NCBI GenBank assembly: GCA_017645305.1
Contig: JAGCPD010000009.1
Span: 84,007-148,006, forward strand
From: Bacteroidaceae bacterium
Lineage (GTDB): Bacteria; Bacteroidota; Bacteroidia; Bacteroidales; Bacteroidaceae
Length of the DNA: 64,000 nucleotides
Direction of reading: 5' to 3'
Under the pieces are notes generated by a model. It was given only the letters and a program-made list of their open reading frames with translations. It was not told the origin of the DNA and did not search any database. Each line of letters opens with the position of its first letter. Position 1 is the first letter of the stretch. Of the stretch, positions 46,095 to 55,116 are shown one piece after another. Position numbers and translations under genes: made by a program.

Positions 46095-47648
46095 TCAACT
46101 GACGTGTTCTGAAAGATGATTGTCAGTAACATAGTAAATCACACGGTTGGCCTTGATATTCACTCCTTTACACGGGTTCAGCAGTTTAAAGCTTACCTTG
46201 TGGGTGCCATCCTTCAGGTCATAGTTCCAGTAGATGGCATCAGCGGTACGTTTGTTGAAGTTGGAGCAAAGTGAAACCACGCGGTCCGTTTTTCCATCTA
46301 CAGTTACTTCAAGCTGTGCTTCGTAAGAGGTATCGGAACAACTGATGTTGCCATATACCACTATTCCGCAACCGTTAAAGCTGAAGGTGTTCTGCTCCGC
46401 ATCATCCGTGCCAAGATACTGTATTCCCGATGTGAGCAGGTGCGGAGAAATCCCCATAAACCCCTGTTCCATACGTACGCTCTTCGGCTTCTGTACCTTT
46501 ATCGTTACATTCCCGTCTTTCACTTTGCCGCCGTTCCGCTCAATCATCCTCAGGGCAAGGTCATAGACCATCTTGTATGTGTCATTCAGTGATATTTTCA
46601 TATATGCGAAATTGCGGTCTTCCACTTCCCGCAGGTTGGGCATCCATTTTTCAGGTATGTTGCTATAGCCCAGCATTGTTGCCAGCACTCCGGCAGCTGA
46701 CGAGGGGTTGCAGTCAGAGTCCTGTCCGCAGCGTGTAGCTATCTCCATTGTCTTTCCGAAATCGCCCTGCCCGTAGAGCAGTCCCATGGCTACGTATGCG
46801 CTGTTCATCGTGGCATCGATGTTCCCCGGAGCCAGTATCAGCTCAGGACATCCCAAATCTTCACTGTACATCTGGTTATACAGGTTCCAGGCACGTTTCC
46901 AGTCGGTCGGATTTTCGTGATACCATTTCACCACACTGTCCAGTCTTTTTCGGAACCGGCTTCCCTTGGGGATGGTCTGCAGTGCCTTCTCCACAATGGT
47001 TGCCACATCGTTCTCAACAAATGCCAGGGCATACATGGCTCCGATGAACACACCGCCATACCATCCGTCTCCGTAGTTCATGATGTGTCCTATCTTATCA
47101 GATATTTCCGATGCAGCATTAGGCATTCCTGGCGACATTAGCCCCGCATAGTCAGACTCTATCTGATAGTCGATGCAGTCTGCGTGGGGGTTGTTCTTCC
47201 AGTAACCCGATTCGGGCGGCATCAGTCCATGGAGCACGTTGTAACGCCCCTGTTGGTTGGCGTGCCACAAAGGGTAGGGGGCATAGGCAAAAGCTGTGGC
47301 AAACGAGTCGGCAGGAGCATCCAGCCCCAGTCGCGTAAATACCTCGACAAATGTCAGATCCATATAGACATCGTCAAACAAGCTTGGCGCATTGTCGAAA
47401 TACCCCTTTAGATGATGCTCGGGATATGTAATTTCCACATCATCGGGAATCATTACACCGCGATAGCAGAACTCTGTGGGGCCGCCGTAGGCACAGCCTA
47501 TTGTCTGACCGGCCCAACCGCCCTTTATCTTGTCCAACAGTACACTCTTCGTGAGGGTTACGGTACCCTCTTTTTTTGCAATGAGTGCAATCGGAATGAA
47601 GAGCAACAGTAGCAGCCAGCAGAGTCTGGGATGTGGAATGAATCTCAT
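46095..47648 (-). CDS. Secreted ADP-ribosylglycohydrolase-family protein
   Basis: A 517-residue exported protein (signal sequence about 1-24). The ADP-ribosylglycohydrolase fold shows 'LDKIKGGWAGQTIGCAYGG' (about 36-54), 'DDVYMDLTFVEVF', and 'CGQDSDCNPSSAAGVLATMLGY' with the metal-binding Asp pair. The last ~130 residues form a beta-sandwich with 'FSFNGCGIVVYG', perhaps carbohydrate binding. Family members with this layout in Bacteroidota sit beside glycoside hydrolases, and a glycan rather than protein ADP-ribose substrate is likely (inference). Third gene of the GH30-GH35 operon, 11 bases after GH35. Confidence 0.88.
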   Translation of the reverse strand: MRFIPHPRLCWLLLLLFIPIALIAKKEGTVTLTKSVLLDKIKGGWAGQTIGCAYGGPTEFCYRGVMIPDDVEITYPEHHLKGYFDNAPSLFDDVYMDLTFVEVFTRLGLDAPADSFATAFAYAPYPLWHANQQGRYNVLHGLMPPESGYWKNNPHADCIDYQIESDYAGLMSPGMPNAASEISDKIGHIMNYGDGWYGGVFIGAMYALAFVENDVATIVEKALQTIPKGSRFRKRLDSVVKWYHENPTDWKRAWNLYNQMYSEDLGCPELILAPGNIDATMNSAYVAMGLLYGQGDFGKTMEIATRCGQDSDCNPSSAAGVLATMLGYSNIPEKWMPNLREVEDRNFAYMKISLNDTYKMVYDLALRMIERNGGKVKDGNVTIKVQKPKSVRMEQGFMGISPHLLTSGIQYLGTDDAEQNTFSFNGCGIVVYGNISCSDTSYEAQLEVTVDGKTDRVVSLCSNFNKRTADAIYWNYDLKDGTHKVSFKLLNPCKGVNIKANRVIYYVTDNHLSEHVS

Positions 47649-47659
47649 GATATCAGCTA

Positions 47660-50128
47660 TTAATACAGGTATATTCTCACGTCCTTGGCACTGCCTGGGG
47701 CACCTTGTTCAGCACGTGGCAGGTACTCGATGCCCATGAGTTGCTGTTCGGAACCGAGGTCGATGACCAGCAGGTGGGGCGTGGAGGTTCCTTTCTCTGT
47801 CTGCCAGTAGGTGCTCTCCTGAAGGTCATATACTTTGTCGCCGAGGTGATTGCCGTTTTCGTCCTCGCTGTCGGCATACTTCACCGTCCAGGGTTCGCGG
47901 CTGATGCGCTCACTTGGTTTGCTGAGGGCATAAAGCTCGGCTATGGCTGTCACATCACCTTCCTTTTGCGTGCTCTGAACCTCGATGGCAAGGTAGCGTC
48001 CGCGATAGAAACTCTTGAAGTTGAGTGTCTGCCAGCCGTTGCCTGCCTTCAGTTGTCCCTCGAACACTGGATTTCGTGAATTGAGGTCGGGCTTGTCGCC
48101 GGGGTTGTTGTGCTTGTTGTTCTTCTCGAGCTGGAGCTTGTTGAGCTCAGGCTCAGCCTGACCCCAAACGACGCGCTCTGTTGGGCCTGCAATGTCGAGG
48201 ACAATCACCTCGTTCCTGCCCTTCTTCAGCCAGCAGCCGGGGATGTAGAGTGTCTGCTGTGGACCGATGCTCCAGATGCGGCCCATGGCGTGTCCGTTCA
48301 CCCAGACTTGTCCCTTGCCCCAGGTCTCGAAGTTGAGGAAGGTGTCGCCCACCTTCTTGAGGTCGAAGTAGCCGCGATAGTAGCCGCGCCCGAAGATAAG
48401 GTCATCGGCTTCCCTCGCAACTCTGAAACCGCGTCCGATTGCACCAGCATTCAGCATCTCGCGGGTAGTGGGCTTGGTTTGTTGCTTCTCAAATGCCTTT
48501 ACAGCCACCTCGTAAGTGTCGGGAATGCGTAGCTGGTCCCACTTCGTAGGCGTATAGACAACCTCCGTCTTATCTACGTCTCCAACGTGCGAACTGACGC
48601 TTGTCGTGATGGTCGGGTTGCCTATCAGTCCCTTGAAGTCCTTGATGGCACGACCGAAGTTGATGCGTCCCATGCCTTCCACAAGGATTTGCAGCTCTTG
48701 GCTCTGCTTGATGGCAGGCAGGGTGAGTGTCCTTTCGTTCTTCACTCGGTCAATCTTGCCCATGTATTTGCCGTCGATGAAGACCTGCGCGAAGTCGTGG
48801 GCTTCGAGTGTGAGTGTCGTCTGGCTCGCAGAGAGGTTTTTGCCTACCTGGGGAATATCTGGCAAGCGCGTACAATAAAGCACTGCACCCCAACCCATGT
48901 CCATCTCCTCGAAGATCTGCGGCGTACCTTCGTGCCAACGGCCTTCGTACTGGAAGTCCATGCCGTTATAGAGCGGCGCGAACTCCGTCAGCTCGAACTT
49001 GGGGACGGTGATGATGGGATTGGGAGCTTTGGGAACAGCAGGCAGAGCCCCCTTCCGTCCCCCAAGGGGGAAACCTCTCTGGTCATACTTCTCCATCATC
49101 TTGCGGAGTTCCCAGAACTTGGGTGTGGCGAGGCCCCACTCGTTGATGGGAGCATCGTAGTCGTAGCTCGTCACGTCGGGCGCAAAGCCGGGGCTGTTGG
49201 CGCCTGCCCAGTGGCCGAAGCTGGTGCCGCCGTGGGTCATGTAGAGGGAGAAGGAGATGCCCTTCGAGAGCATTTCGTCCATGCCCTCCACCATGTCCTT
49301 GGCGGGACGTGTCTCGTGGTGAGCACCCCACTTGTCGAACCATCCGCTCCAGAACTCGGAACACATCTTGGGGGCATTGGGGCGCAGCTGGCCAAGGCGG
49401 CGGAACTGCTCGTCGATGTTGGCGCCTGTGCCGAAGTTCATCGTCCATGTGAGGTCGTCGAGGCCGTTCTTCTCGAAGTTAGAAGACCAGTCGCATTGGA
49501 AGAGCGACAGCTCCTTGCCGTAGATGCCGCGCAGACAATCACGGATTTCTGAGACGTAGGGCTTGTCCTCGCCATAGGAGCCGTATTCGTTCTCCACCTG
49601 CATCATGATGATGGGGCCGCCGTTCTGGATGGTGAGAGGCTTCAGCTGCTCGCCCACCTTCTCCTCGAAGAGCTTCACACGCTCCATGAAGTAGGGGTCG
49701 CGTTCGCGGAGCTTGATGTCCTTCTTCTTCAGGAGCCACCAAGGCAGACCGCCCATCTCCCACTCTGCACAGACGTAAGGACCAGGACGGACGATGACAT
49801 ACATGCCGTTCTTCTGGGCAATGCGGCAGAACTCGGCCACGTCGTTGTTGTCGGTAAAGTTGAACTCGCCCTCCTTCTGTTCGTGGATGTTCCAGAAGAT
49901 GTAGATGCACACAGCGTTCATGCCCAGGGCTTTGCACATCTGTATGCGGTGCTCCCAATAGGGACGCGGGATGCGAGGATAATGCACTTCGGCTGCCTTC
50001 ACAATGAAGGGTTCACCGTTGAGGAGAAATGTCTTGTCTCCGACTGTAAAAGTACCAGGTTTGGTGTCAGCTAAAGCTATCGAGGTTATCAGTGCAAATA
50101 GCGTCAGAATGGATAGAATTTTCTTCAT
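47660..50128 (-). CDS. GH35 beta-galactosidase, secreted
   Basis: An 822-residue enzyme with signal peptide MKKILSILTLFALITSIALA. The GH35 barrel has acid/base E181 in 'QVENEYGSYG' and nucleophile E258 in 'MCSEFWSGWFDKWG'. Accessory beta domains follow (about 400-650), and the C-terminus (about 690-822) is an F5/8-type or NPCBM-like sandwich. It hydrolyses terminal beta-galactose. Between the barrel and the next domain is an apparent insert ('QRGFPLGGRKGALPAV') encoded by a G-rich palindrome (49046-49080). Placed between GH30 and ADP-ribosylglycohydrolase genes. Confidence 0.95.
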   Translation of the reverse strand: MKKILSILTLFALITSIALADTKPGTFTVGDKTFLLNGEPFIVKAAEVHYPRIPRPYWEHRIQMCKALGMNAVCIYIFWNIHEQKEGEFNFTDNNDVAEFCRIAQKNGMYVIVRPGPYVCAEWEMGGLPWWLLKKKDIKLRERDPYFMERVKLFEEKVGEQLKPLTIQNGGPIIMMQVENEYGSYGEDKPYVSEIRDCLRGIYGKELSLFQCDWSSNFEKNGLDDLTWTMNFGTGANIDEQFRRLGQLRPNAPKMCSEFWSGWFDKWGAHHETRPAKDMVEGMDEMLSKGISFSLYMTHGGTSFGHWAGANSPGFAPDVTSYDYDAPINEWGLATPKFWELRKMMEKYDQRGFPLGGRKGALPAVPKAPNPIITVPKFELTEFAPLYNGMDFQYEGRWHEGTPQIFEEMDMGWGAVLYCTRLPDIPQVGKNLSASQTTLTLEAHDFAQVFIDGKYMGKIDRVKNERTLTLPAIKQSQELQILVEGMGRINFGRAIKDFKGLIGNPTITTSVSSHVGDVDKTEVVYTPTKWDQLRIPDTYEVAVKAFEKQQTKPTTREMLNAGAIGRGFRVAREADDLIFGRGYYRGYFDLKKVGDTFLNFETWGKGQVWVNGHAMGRIWSIGPQQTLYIPGCWLKKGRNEVIVLDIAGPTERVVWGQAEPELNKLQLEKNNKHNNPGDKPDLNSRNPVFEGQLKAGNGWQTLNFKSFYRGRYLAIEVQSTQKEGDVTAIAELYALSKPSERISREPWTVKYADSEDENGNHLGDKVYDLQESTYWQTEKGTSTPHLLVIDLGSEQQLMGIEYLPRAEQGAPGSAKDVRIYLY
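49046..49080. repeat. G-rich palindromic element inside the GH35 gene
   Basis: The minus strand reads TTTCCCCCTTGGGGGA, five bases, then GGGGGCTC: the same layout as the element in the FAD oxidoreductase gene (4449-4479). Confidence 0.45.
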
Positions 50129-50167
50129 TTTTATGATTAGTTTAAGATTTTTCCGGGGTAAAGTTAA

Positions 50168-51676
50168 TTATTTTTCTACAAAGGTGGAAATGCTACGGGC
50201 AGAAAGTTGCGTTTTTCCTTTGCAAATGCCTACGGGTTTCAGATTTTCGCTTTCTGCATCGCTGGTACGGTAAATCTGCCAGCTGCATTTTTTCTTGTCA
50301 GAGAAGCTGAGCTGAAGGTCCTGTGTCAGGTCACTATAGTTTATGCAGACGCAGACCCACTTCCCGTCTTGGTTCTGATAGGCAGAAACCATCAGACCAT
50401 AGGGGTCTTCCTTCTTCTTGCTGCTGATTTCATGTCTGACGGCACCGGGACGGATAAACCTACTGTAGTTACCCAACGCCCAAAGCAACTTAGAGTCCCG
50501 GGCACGCTGCTCCTTATCATATACGCGGATAAGTCCGTCCTTGTAGTCACCACCGCAGGCACGCCACCACGACCAGCTTTCTGCATCGGCATACGTAAGG
50601 TCGTGATGAATGATACGAGCCACATAGAGGGCGGTTTTCATGCTGAAGTCGTACTTCTGTCCTCCGCCAATCTCTTTGTCGTTGCTCATGATACAGATTT
50701 CCGTCTGCCAGAATCTTATACCGGCCTTTTTACATTCATCGCGGAGTTGCCGGCGTATTTTTTTCATATAAGGTACGGGTGTATTGGTCCAGTAGCTGTG
50801 AGCAGCCATCAGATGGGGTACATTGGGCAGGTTGCCCACATAGGTTTGGATGCTGTCTGGCGAGAAGAAGGTGCTGATGGCGTGGCCGCGTTGCCAGTCG
50901 GTCTGATGGATACCTAAGAGACAGCGAAGGTCGCTTGACTCGTCAACCAGAATCTGTGTACGCAGGCCCGTCTCTGTAAGTGCCTTGCTTGTCTCTCGTA
51001 CCAGTCGGGCTATCTCGCGATGAGTGGCAGGTGATCCCTCCTGCTTGGGTCCTAACCAGTTCCAGCTGCCGTCGGGCTCATTCACCGGACAAAGGTAGTC
51101 AAATCGGATGCCCTCATGCTCTTCCAGTCCTTTGAGGGATGTTGCCATAAAGCGAGCAAAATCGTCATAGCAGTCATCTTTCAGGTTAATGGTGCCGCCC
51201 CTCCCTGTATTGGTGGCAAGGCCGTTCAGTGTGAAATAGACGGGAGCCGAGTTCAGAAACGCCAGAAAATGAGGAACGCCGCGTTGTTTGGCCAGTCGCA
51301 GGAATTTACGTTGCCCAGGCTGTTTTGTCCAGTCGTAAGTGCCATCCTTTGTCAGGAAGCATTCTGTCCGTGTGCCCGGATTAATCTGGGATTCCCTGCC
51401 TTGTTCTGCGCTGCCGGCTCCCAGGTTGAAACGCCAGACCGAGAGTCCGATGCCTTTGGGCTGTCCTTGTGCATCGTTCTCTGTGGAGAAGAGCCAGTCG
51501 GCAATCTTCTCTTGTTCTTCCTCGCTGTCCCAAAGACCGATGAACTGCATGGACCACGCATCAGAGGCTCCAAAGTGACGGATTGTCTGGCATGGCCGGT
51601 TTGTTTCGATAATATAGTCGGTAGCCCGGCAGACCGCTGTCAGGGTAATAAGAACAAGTAACCAGTAGTATCTCAT
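50168..51676 (-). CDS. GH30 glycoside hydrolase, secreted (endo-beta-1,6-galactanase-like)
   Basis: A 502-residue enzyme with a short signal sequence (MRYYWLLVLITLTAVCRA). The GH30 barrel: 'QTIRHFGASDAWSM', acid/base E200 in 'CPVNEPDGSWNW', nucleophile E326 in 'FWQTEICIM', then the side beta domain. The pattern 'ASDAW' and 'NEPDGSWNW' resembles endo-beta-1,6-galactanases (GH30_5) more than glucosylceramidases. With GH35 next, type II arabinogalactan side chains are a likely substrate (inference). An in-frame TTG at 51697 falls on the promoter, so ATG 51676 is preferred. Confidence 0.88.
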   Translation of the reverse strand: MRYYWLLVLITLTAVCRATDYIIETNRPCQTIRHFGASDAWSMQFIGLWDSEEEQEKIADWLFSTENDAQGQPKGIGLSVWRFNLGAGSAEQGRESQINPGTRTECFLTKDGTYDWTKQPGQRKFLRLAKQRGVPHFLAFLNSAPVYFTLNGLATNTGRGGTINLKDDCYDDFARFMATSLKGLEEHEGIRFDYLCPVNEPDGSWNWLGPKQEGSPATHREIARLVRETSKALTETGLRTQILVDESSDLRCLLGIHQTDWQRGHAISTFFSPDSIQTYVGNLPNVPHLMAAHSYWTNTPVPYMKKIRRQLRDECKKAGIRFWQTEICIMSNDKEIGGGQKYDFSMKTALYVARIIHHDLTYADAESWSWWRACGGDYKDGLIRVYDKEQRARDSKLLWALGNYSRFIRPGAVRHEISSKKKEDPYGLMVSAYQNQDGKWVCVCINYSDLTQDLQLSFSDKKKCSWQIYRTSDAESENLKPVGICKGKTQLSARSISTFVEK

Positions 51677-51694
51677 TTCGCATTGTTTTTGCTG

Positions 51695-51702
51695 CAAAGA
51701 TA
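51695..51702 (-). promoter_or_regulatory. -7 element of the GH30-GH35 operon
   Basis: The minus strand reads TATCTTTG, 18 bases before the ATG; no TTTG at -33. This rules out the longer TTG start of the GH30 gene. Confidence 0.6.
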
Positions 51703-51793
51703 CTGATTTTTACAAAATATTATAGGAAGAGGTTAAAAAAAAGTCCTCGGATGCTTACATATCGTCATATTACGCAGCATCCTCATCCCCAAA

Positions 51794-51835
51794 AAACTCC
51801 CGGCAACTGCCATGCAGACAGTTTGTCGGGAGTTT
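51794..51835 (-). terminator. Terminator after the amidase gene
   Basis: AAACTCCCG (51794-51802) and CGGGAGTTT (51827-51835) with an extra imperfect inner stem. On the minus strand the hairpin is followed by TTTTTT. Confidence 0.8.
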
Positions 51836-51858
51836 CAGATAAGGTTTAGAATGTCTTT

Positions 51859-52275
51859 CTACGGCTGTAAGTCCTGATACTCCTTGGCCGCATCAAAGCA
51901 AGGGCATGATTTGTTGCTGAAGATACTGTGACTTACAATGATGGCTTTGGGATATTTCTTCTTCAACTCTTTCAGCAGATATAGCATGGCCTCTTTTTGC
52001 TCAGGGGTGCGGGTATCTGCTGCTTTGCCGTTTTCATCAAGGCCTCCTTCGTAGCAGATTCCCAGCGAATGGCGGTTATGGTTCAGGCAGTGAGCGCCAA
52101 CCATCTCCTCAGGCCGGCCTACCTCTATCTCGCCGGAACGCCTTACCACATAATGGTAGCCACAGCCGTTAGCCCATCCTTTGGCCAGATGCCATTCGTT
52201 AATCTGCTCCACGGAACTTGTCTGAAATGGCATTACTGCACTGCAGTGGATGATAAGCAAAGTAATTATTCTCAT
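51859..52275 (-). CDS. N-acetylmuramoyl-L-alanine amidase, T7-lysozyme type
   Basis: A 138-residue enzyme of the amidase_2/PGRP fold. 'LLIIHCSAV' gives the first zinc His (about 10), 'GYHYVVRRSGEIEVGRP' the conserved Tyr region, and 'VSHSIFSNKSCPCFDA' the second His and Cys ligands. It has no signal peptide. Cleaves the MurNAc-L-Ala bond if active. It is the last gene of lipoprotein-HU-amidase, a set that recurs in Bacteroidota and looks phage derived (recollection). Confidence 0.88.
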   Translation of the reverse strand: MRIITLLIIHCSAVMPFQTSSVEQINEWHLAKGWANGCGYHYVVRRSGEIEVGRPEEMVGAHCLNHNRHSLGICYEGGLDENGKAADTRTPEQKEAMLYLLKELKKKYPKAIIVSHSIFSNKSCPCFDAAKEYQDLQP

Positions 52276-52289
52276 GAGTTCAAGTAGGC

Positions 52290-52877
52290 TTAATCTTCAA
52301 TAGGTTCATCGCCACCGTTGTTGTCGTCGCCAGAGTCATTGTTGTCGTTGTTGTCGTTGTCGTTGTTGTCACCGGTATTGTCGCCGGTATTGTCACCAGT
52401 GTTGTCGCCAGTGTTGTCGCCGGCAGAACCATTGTTGTCAGTGGTCTGTTCACCGTTGCCATTCTGTTCTTCGTCATCGTCGTCCTCCTTTTCAGTCAGC
52501 ATGTTTACCAGATGTACGTTGCTGTTTATCAGGTCGCGCAGCTTTTTGGTCTGACGGAACTTTACGCTGATGCGCTTAACGGCCTTTGCACCCGCATCCT
52601 CTTCGTCTTCAACAGCCTTGGCGTTTACCGAAAGGTACAGATGGCCCAGATTGGGCAGTTCCAGGGTGTGGCCGTTCAGCAGGAACTGCTTAATCTGCTG
52701 ACTGAGCGCATAGAATGCGGAAGACATCTGAGCCTTGGGGATGCCGCTGTTCTCTGAGCATAGTTCGATAATTTCCTCAGCATGGAGAACGCTGTAACGT
52801 TCATTAGAAGTCAGGAAGAATTCACTGTCCTTGAAACCGATGCGCTGTTGGCGCGTTTTTAAATTAATTTGTCCCAT
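52290..52877 (-). CDS. HU-like DNA-binding protein with GDNT-repeat tail
   Basis: A 195-residue protein. The first ~120 residues have the Bacteroidota HU-like pattern ('SVLHAEEIIELCSENSGIPKAQMSSAFYALSQQIKQFLLNGHTLELPNLGHLYLSVNAKA'), an HU/IHF fold with a basic segment 'KRISVKFRQTKKLRDLI'. The tail is acidic and disordered, with GDNT in tandem and Asp/Asn runs. Start chosen at MGQINLK; the frame is open 24 codons further but within the upstream lipoprotein gene. Overlaps that gene by 19 bases. Confidence 0.85.
   Translation of the reverse strand: MGQINLKTRQQRIGFKDSEFFLTSNERYSVLHAEEIIELCSENSGIPKAQMSSAFYALSQQIKQFLLNGHTLELPNLGHLYLSVNAKAVEDEEDAGAKAVKRISVKFRQTKKLRDLINSNVHLVNMLTEKEDDDDEEQNGNGEQTTDNNGSAGDNTGDNTGDNTGDNTGDNNDNDNNDNNDSGDDNNGGDEPIED
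52365..52424. repeat. 12-bp coding tandem repeat (GDNT)
   Basis: Five near-identical 12-base units (TTGTCRCCRGTR-like on the plus strand) encode the GDNT tail of the HU-like protein. Likely to vary in number between strains. Confidence 0.8.
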
Positions 52878-53269
52878 AGTAGTTTTATTTTTAGTGTTAT
52901 TTTTATAATAATGATGGTTACGACTGTTGCCAGTATGACGCGAAGCCATGTCCTGACAGTTGTTAGAATCCCCGCTGGTGAGCGGACCTTCGGCTCGACG
53001 ATTCTCACGGTGTCGGTCTGGATGACTGTCAGCGTGTCATGTATCAATGTCACCCGTTCCCTCCACTTTGTCTCCCGCTGTATGATCCTTACTGTGTCGG
53101 CCTTTTCGCGGATGAGAACCAGAACCGAATCACGTTCTATGATTGTATCTGTCCTTTCCACTGTTGCCGTCCGTCCCTCGTAACTGTAATTGGTTATCCG
53201 GGGTGTCCTGCAGGCTGCTGTCAGCAGGCAGAGGGCAAACATTAGCGTGAGTCTCCTATACATCTTCAT
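52859..53269 (-). CDS. Small lipoprotein with C-terminal membrane segment
   Basis: A ~136-residue protein starting MKMYRRLTLMFALCLLTAACRT, a lipoprotein signal with lipobox LTAAC. A polar, Thr/Arg/Glu-rich middle ('TDTIIERDSVLVLIREKADTVRIIQRETKWRERV') is likely extended, and a hydrophobic segment (ILATVVTIIIIKITL) lies at the C-terminus. A frame extension of 17 codons upstream exists but lacks the signal. It could span between two membranes like a spanin, but this is speculation. First gene of the lipoprotein-HU-amidase set. Confidence 0.7.
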   Translation of the reverse strand: MKMYRRLTLMFALCLLTAACRTPRITNYSYEGRTATVERTDTIIERDSVLVLIREKADTVRIIQRETKWRERVTLIHDTLTVIQTDTVRIVEPKVRSPAGILTTVRTWLRVILATVVTIIIIKITLKIKLLWDKLI

Positions 53270-53413
53270 ATATACCTCCTTTCTGTTTTTTGTGGTTTGT
53301 AATTTCGTTTGTAACATCACCCGGGTTCTGATGTTTTACACCACAAAATTACTTCAGAAAGGAAGCGTTAGAAAGTCTTTGGAAAATCGGGTTTCCGGGA
53401 TGGAAACAAAAAG

Positions 53414-53441
53414 AGTAGTTACGTATGACTACATAACTACT
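53414..53441 (-). terminator. Terminator after the 53490 gene
   Basis: AGTAGTTA (53414-53421) and TAACTACT (53434-53441) form a stem; on the minus strand it runs into CTTTTTG. Confidence 0.65.
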
Positions 53442-53489
53442 TCAGAAACTTCAGTTATATATAAAAAAGGTATATTCTCCCCTATGGGC

Positions 53490-54965
53490 TTACTCTCCTT
53501 TCCACCGTTTCACTTCAGCGTATTTTTTACTTCCATGGAAAGTCTTAAGAATCGTCTGGAAATCCGAATGGATGCTGCTTTTGAGGTCAGAGACTGTCAT
53601 CTTTCCTTTCAACATCTTCTCGCGGAAAGCGCCGAAGTCCTTGGTAAGCCGGTTATAGAATGTCCTTTCCGTACACCTGACGGGGATTTCGGACTCTATA
53701 GTGAAAAAGTCAAAAAAGGGCTTCTTGCCGCTTTCATAGGATTTGCTGTTTATCAGGCGGTCTTTTTCCAGGGCCATGAACAGAAATGCCAGCAATGCAG
53801 CCTCGTCCTGGAACTTACCGGTTAGTTTCAATTTTGCATCTTTGCCAAAGAATTGCTGATGTACTTCATAGAAACAGTCTGACAGTTTTTCCTCATCAAC
53901 GACCCCAAGGAAAATGGGTGACTGCCGCTCCTTCTTTTTCTTTATTTTCCCTATTTCGTCTGCCACATACTGTATTTGCGCTTCAATCGTCAGGTACGAG
54001 CCAAGCTCCGCATCCGTCATTCTCGCAAGTTCCCCGTCCCCGTCAGAAGAAAGGTGAATGTTGTTCAGCCTTTCATACAGTTCCTGTCCCAGATGAGCCT
54101 TTCCCCAATCTGTGTTAATGCTGATGGGCTTAATGCCGAACTTCTTAAGGAATTCCTCCTTGGTATTCCTCAGTTTGTTATACTTTTCTTTCAGCAGGCT
54201 TTCTTTCTGCCTGTTTGTCGTCAGTTCCTTTTCTTTATAGTCGTCCAATATCTGAGCCTCCAGATAGTCGCGGTTTGCCTGCCACTTCTCTGTGTGGCAG
54301 AAAGCATTAAGTGTGTTCTGGTAAAGTCTGCCGAAGTCGTTGAAGCTGGCTGTGGCATGGGAGGGGATGGAGAGTAATATCATGCTGTCAAGAAGCGCAT
54401 AGGCTTGCCGTCGGAAATCGCCCGGGACGTCATCGTAAATACTGATGTGATGGTTCAGTTCCCATTCCTCGCATTTTTCCATGGCAAGTTTTTTCAGGCG
54501 TGAATCCTTCCTTACTTCATCCAGCCATTCCATCAGCAGTCTGAATCTTGTAATCAGCCGTTTCTTGCCGAAATCCAGCAAGATGGAGTTTTCCTCGAAG
54601 GCGCATTTCAGTAATTCATCCGCTGCCTTGATAAACTTTTCAATGTTCTTTACCCGATTGTTGTTTGTGTTCAGGAAACGCCGGAACACATCGCACTGTT
54701 CATCACGTATTACCTGCCCGCGGGTGTCATAGACATCCTTCACCATATCTAATGCGCGGTACAACTTGTATCCAAGGTACTGCAGGGTGCAGATACGCTC
54801 GTCATCCGCATCTGCCCCAAACCATTGGAACAACCCGAAGATGGTTGGAATGACCTTCGACAGATAATCACACATTTTTCCATAGCTACCCTCTGTCATC
54901 TGAGTACCTGGCAAGGACGAAACGGGATCCTCCCATTTGCCCCAATTGTCGTTAATCGTTCTCAT
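53490..54965 (-). CDS. Large soluble protein of unknown function
   Basis: 491 residues, no signal peptide or membrane segment. Mostly helical, with a long charged coiled-coil stretch (about 235-290, rich in K/E/N) in the middle and a C-terminal block 'CTERTFYNRLTKDFGAFREKMLKGKMTVSDL' that may be a winged-helix-like domain. I do not recognise the family. It stands alone, with a promoter about 150 bases upstream and its own terminator. It lies between the amidase/HU set and the divergent LytTR locus. Confidence 0.75.
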   Translation of the reverse strand: MRTINDNWGKWEDPVSSLPGTQMTEGSYGKMCDYLSKVIPTIFGLFQWFGADADDERICTLQYLGYKLYRALDMVKDVYDTRGQVIRDEQCDVFRRFLNTNNNRVKNIEKFIKAADELLKCAFEENSILLDFGKKRLITRFRLLMEWLDEVRKDSRLKKLAMEKCEEWELNHHISIYDDVPGDFRRQAYALLDSMILLSIPSHATASFNDFGRLYQNTLNAFCHTEKWQANRDYLEAQILDDYKEKELTTNRQKESLLKEKYNKLRNTKEEFLKKFGIKPISINTDWGKAHLGQELYERLNNIHLSSDGDGELARMTDAELGSYLTIEAQIQYVADEIGKIKKKKERQSPIFLGVVDEEKLSDCFYEVHQQFFGKDAKLKLTGKFQDEAALLAFLFMALEKDRLINSKSYESGKKPFFDFFTIESEIPVRCTERTFYNRLTKDFGAFREKMLKGKMTVSDLKSSIHSDFQTILKTFHGSKKYAEVKRWKGE

Positions 54966-55116
54966 ATTACAGACTTTTGTCGTGAAACATTCCAGCCCTC
55001 ACTCGCACTATTGTCCTGTCTGGTGTAGCGAATGGTGTTGTACGTACGAGGCGGAGGACATTTCCTTGGGAAGTTCCGAACGATGTAACGCTCCGGATTA
55101 TTGTCTCGTTTCTATG

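Noticed and set aside
48587..49552. Long plus-strand reading frame opposite the GH35 gene
   Set aside because: It is a mirror of the high-GC coding frame of GH35; the product has no domain and the minus-strand gene has all family motifs.
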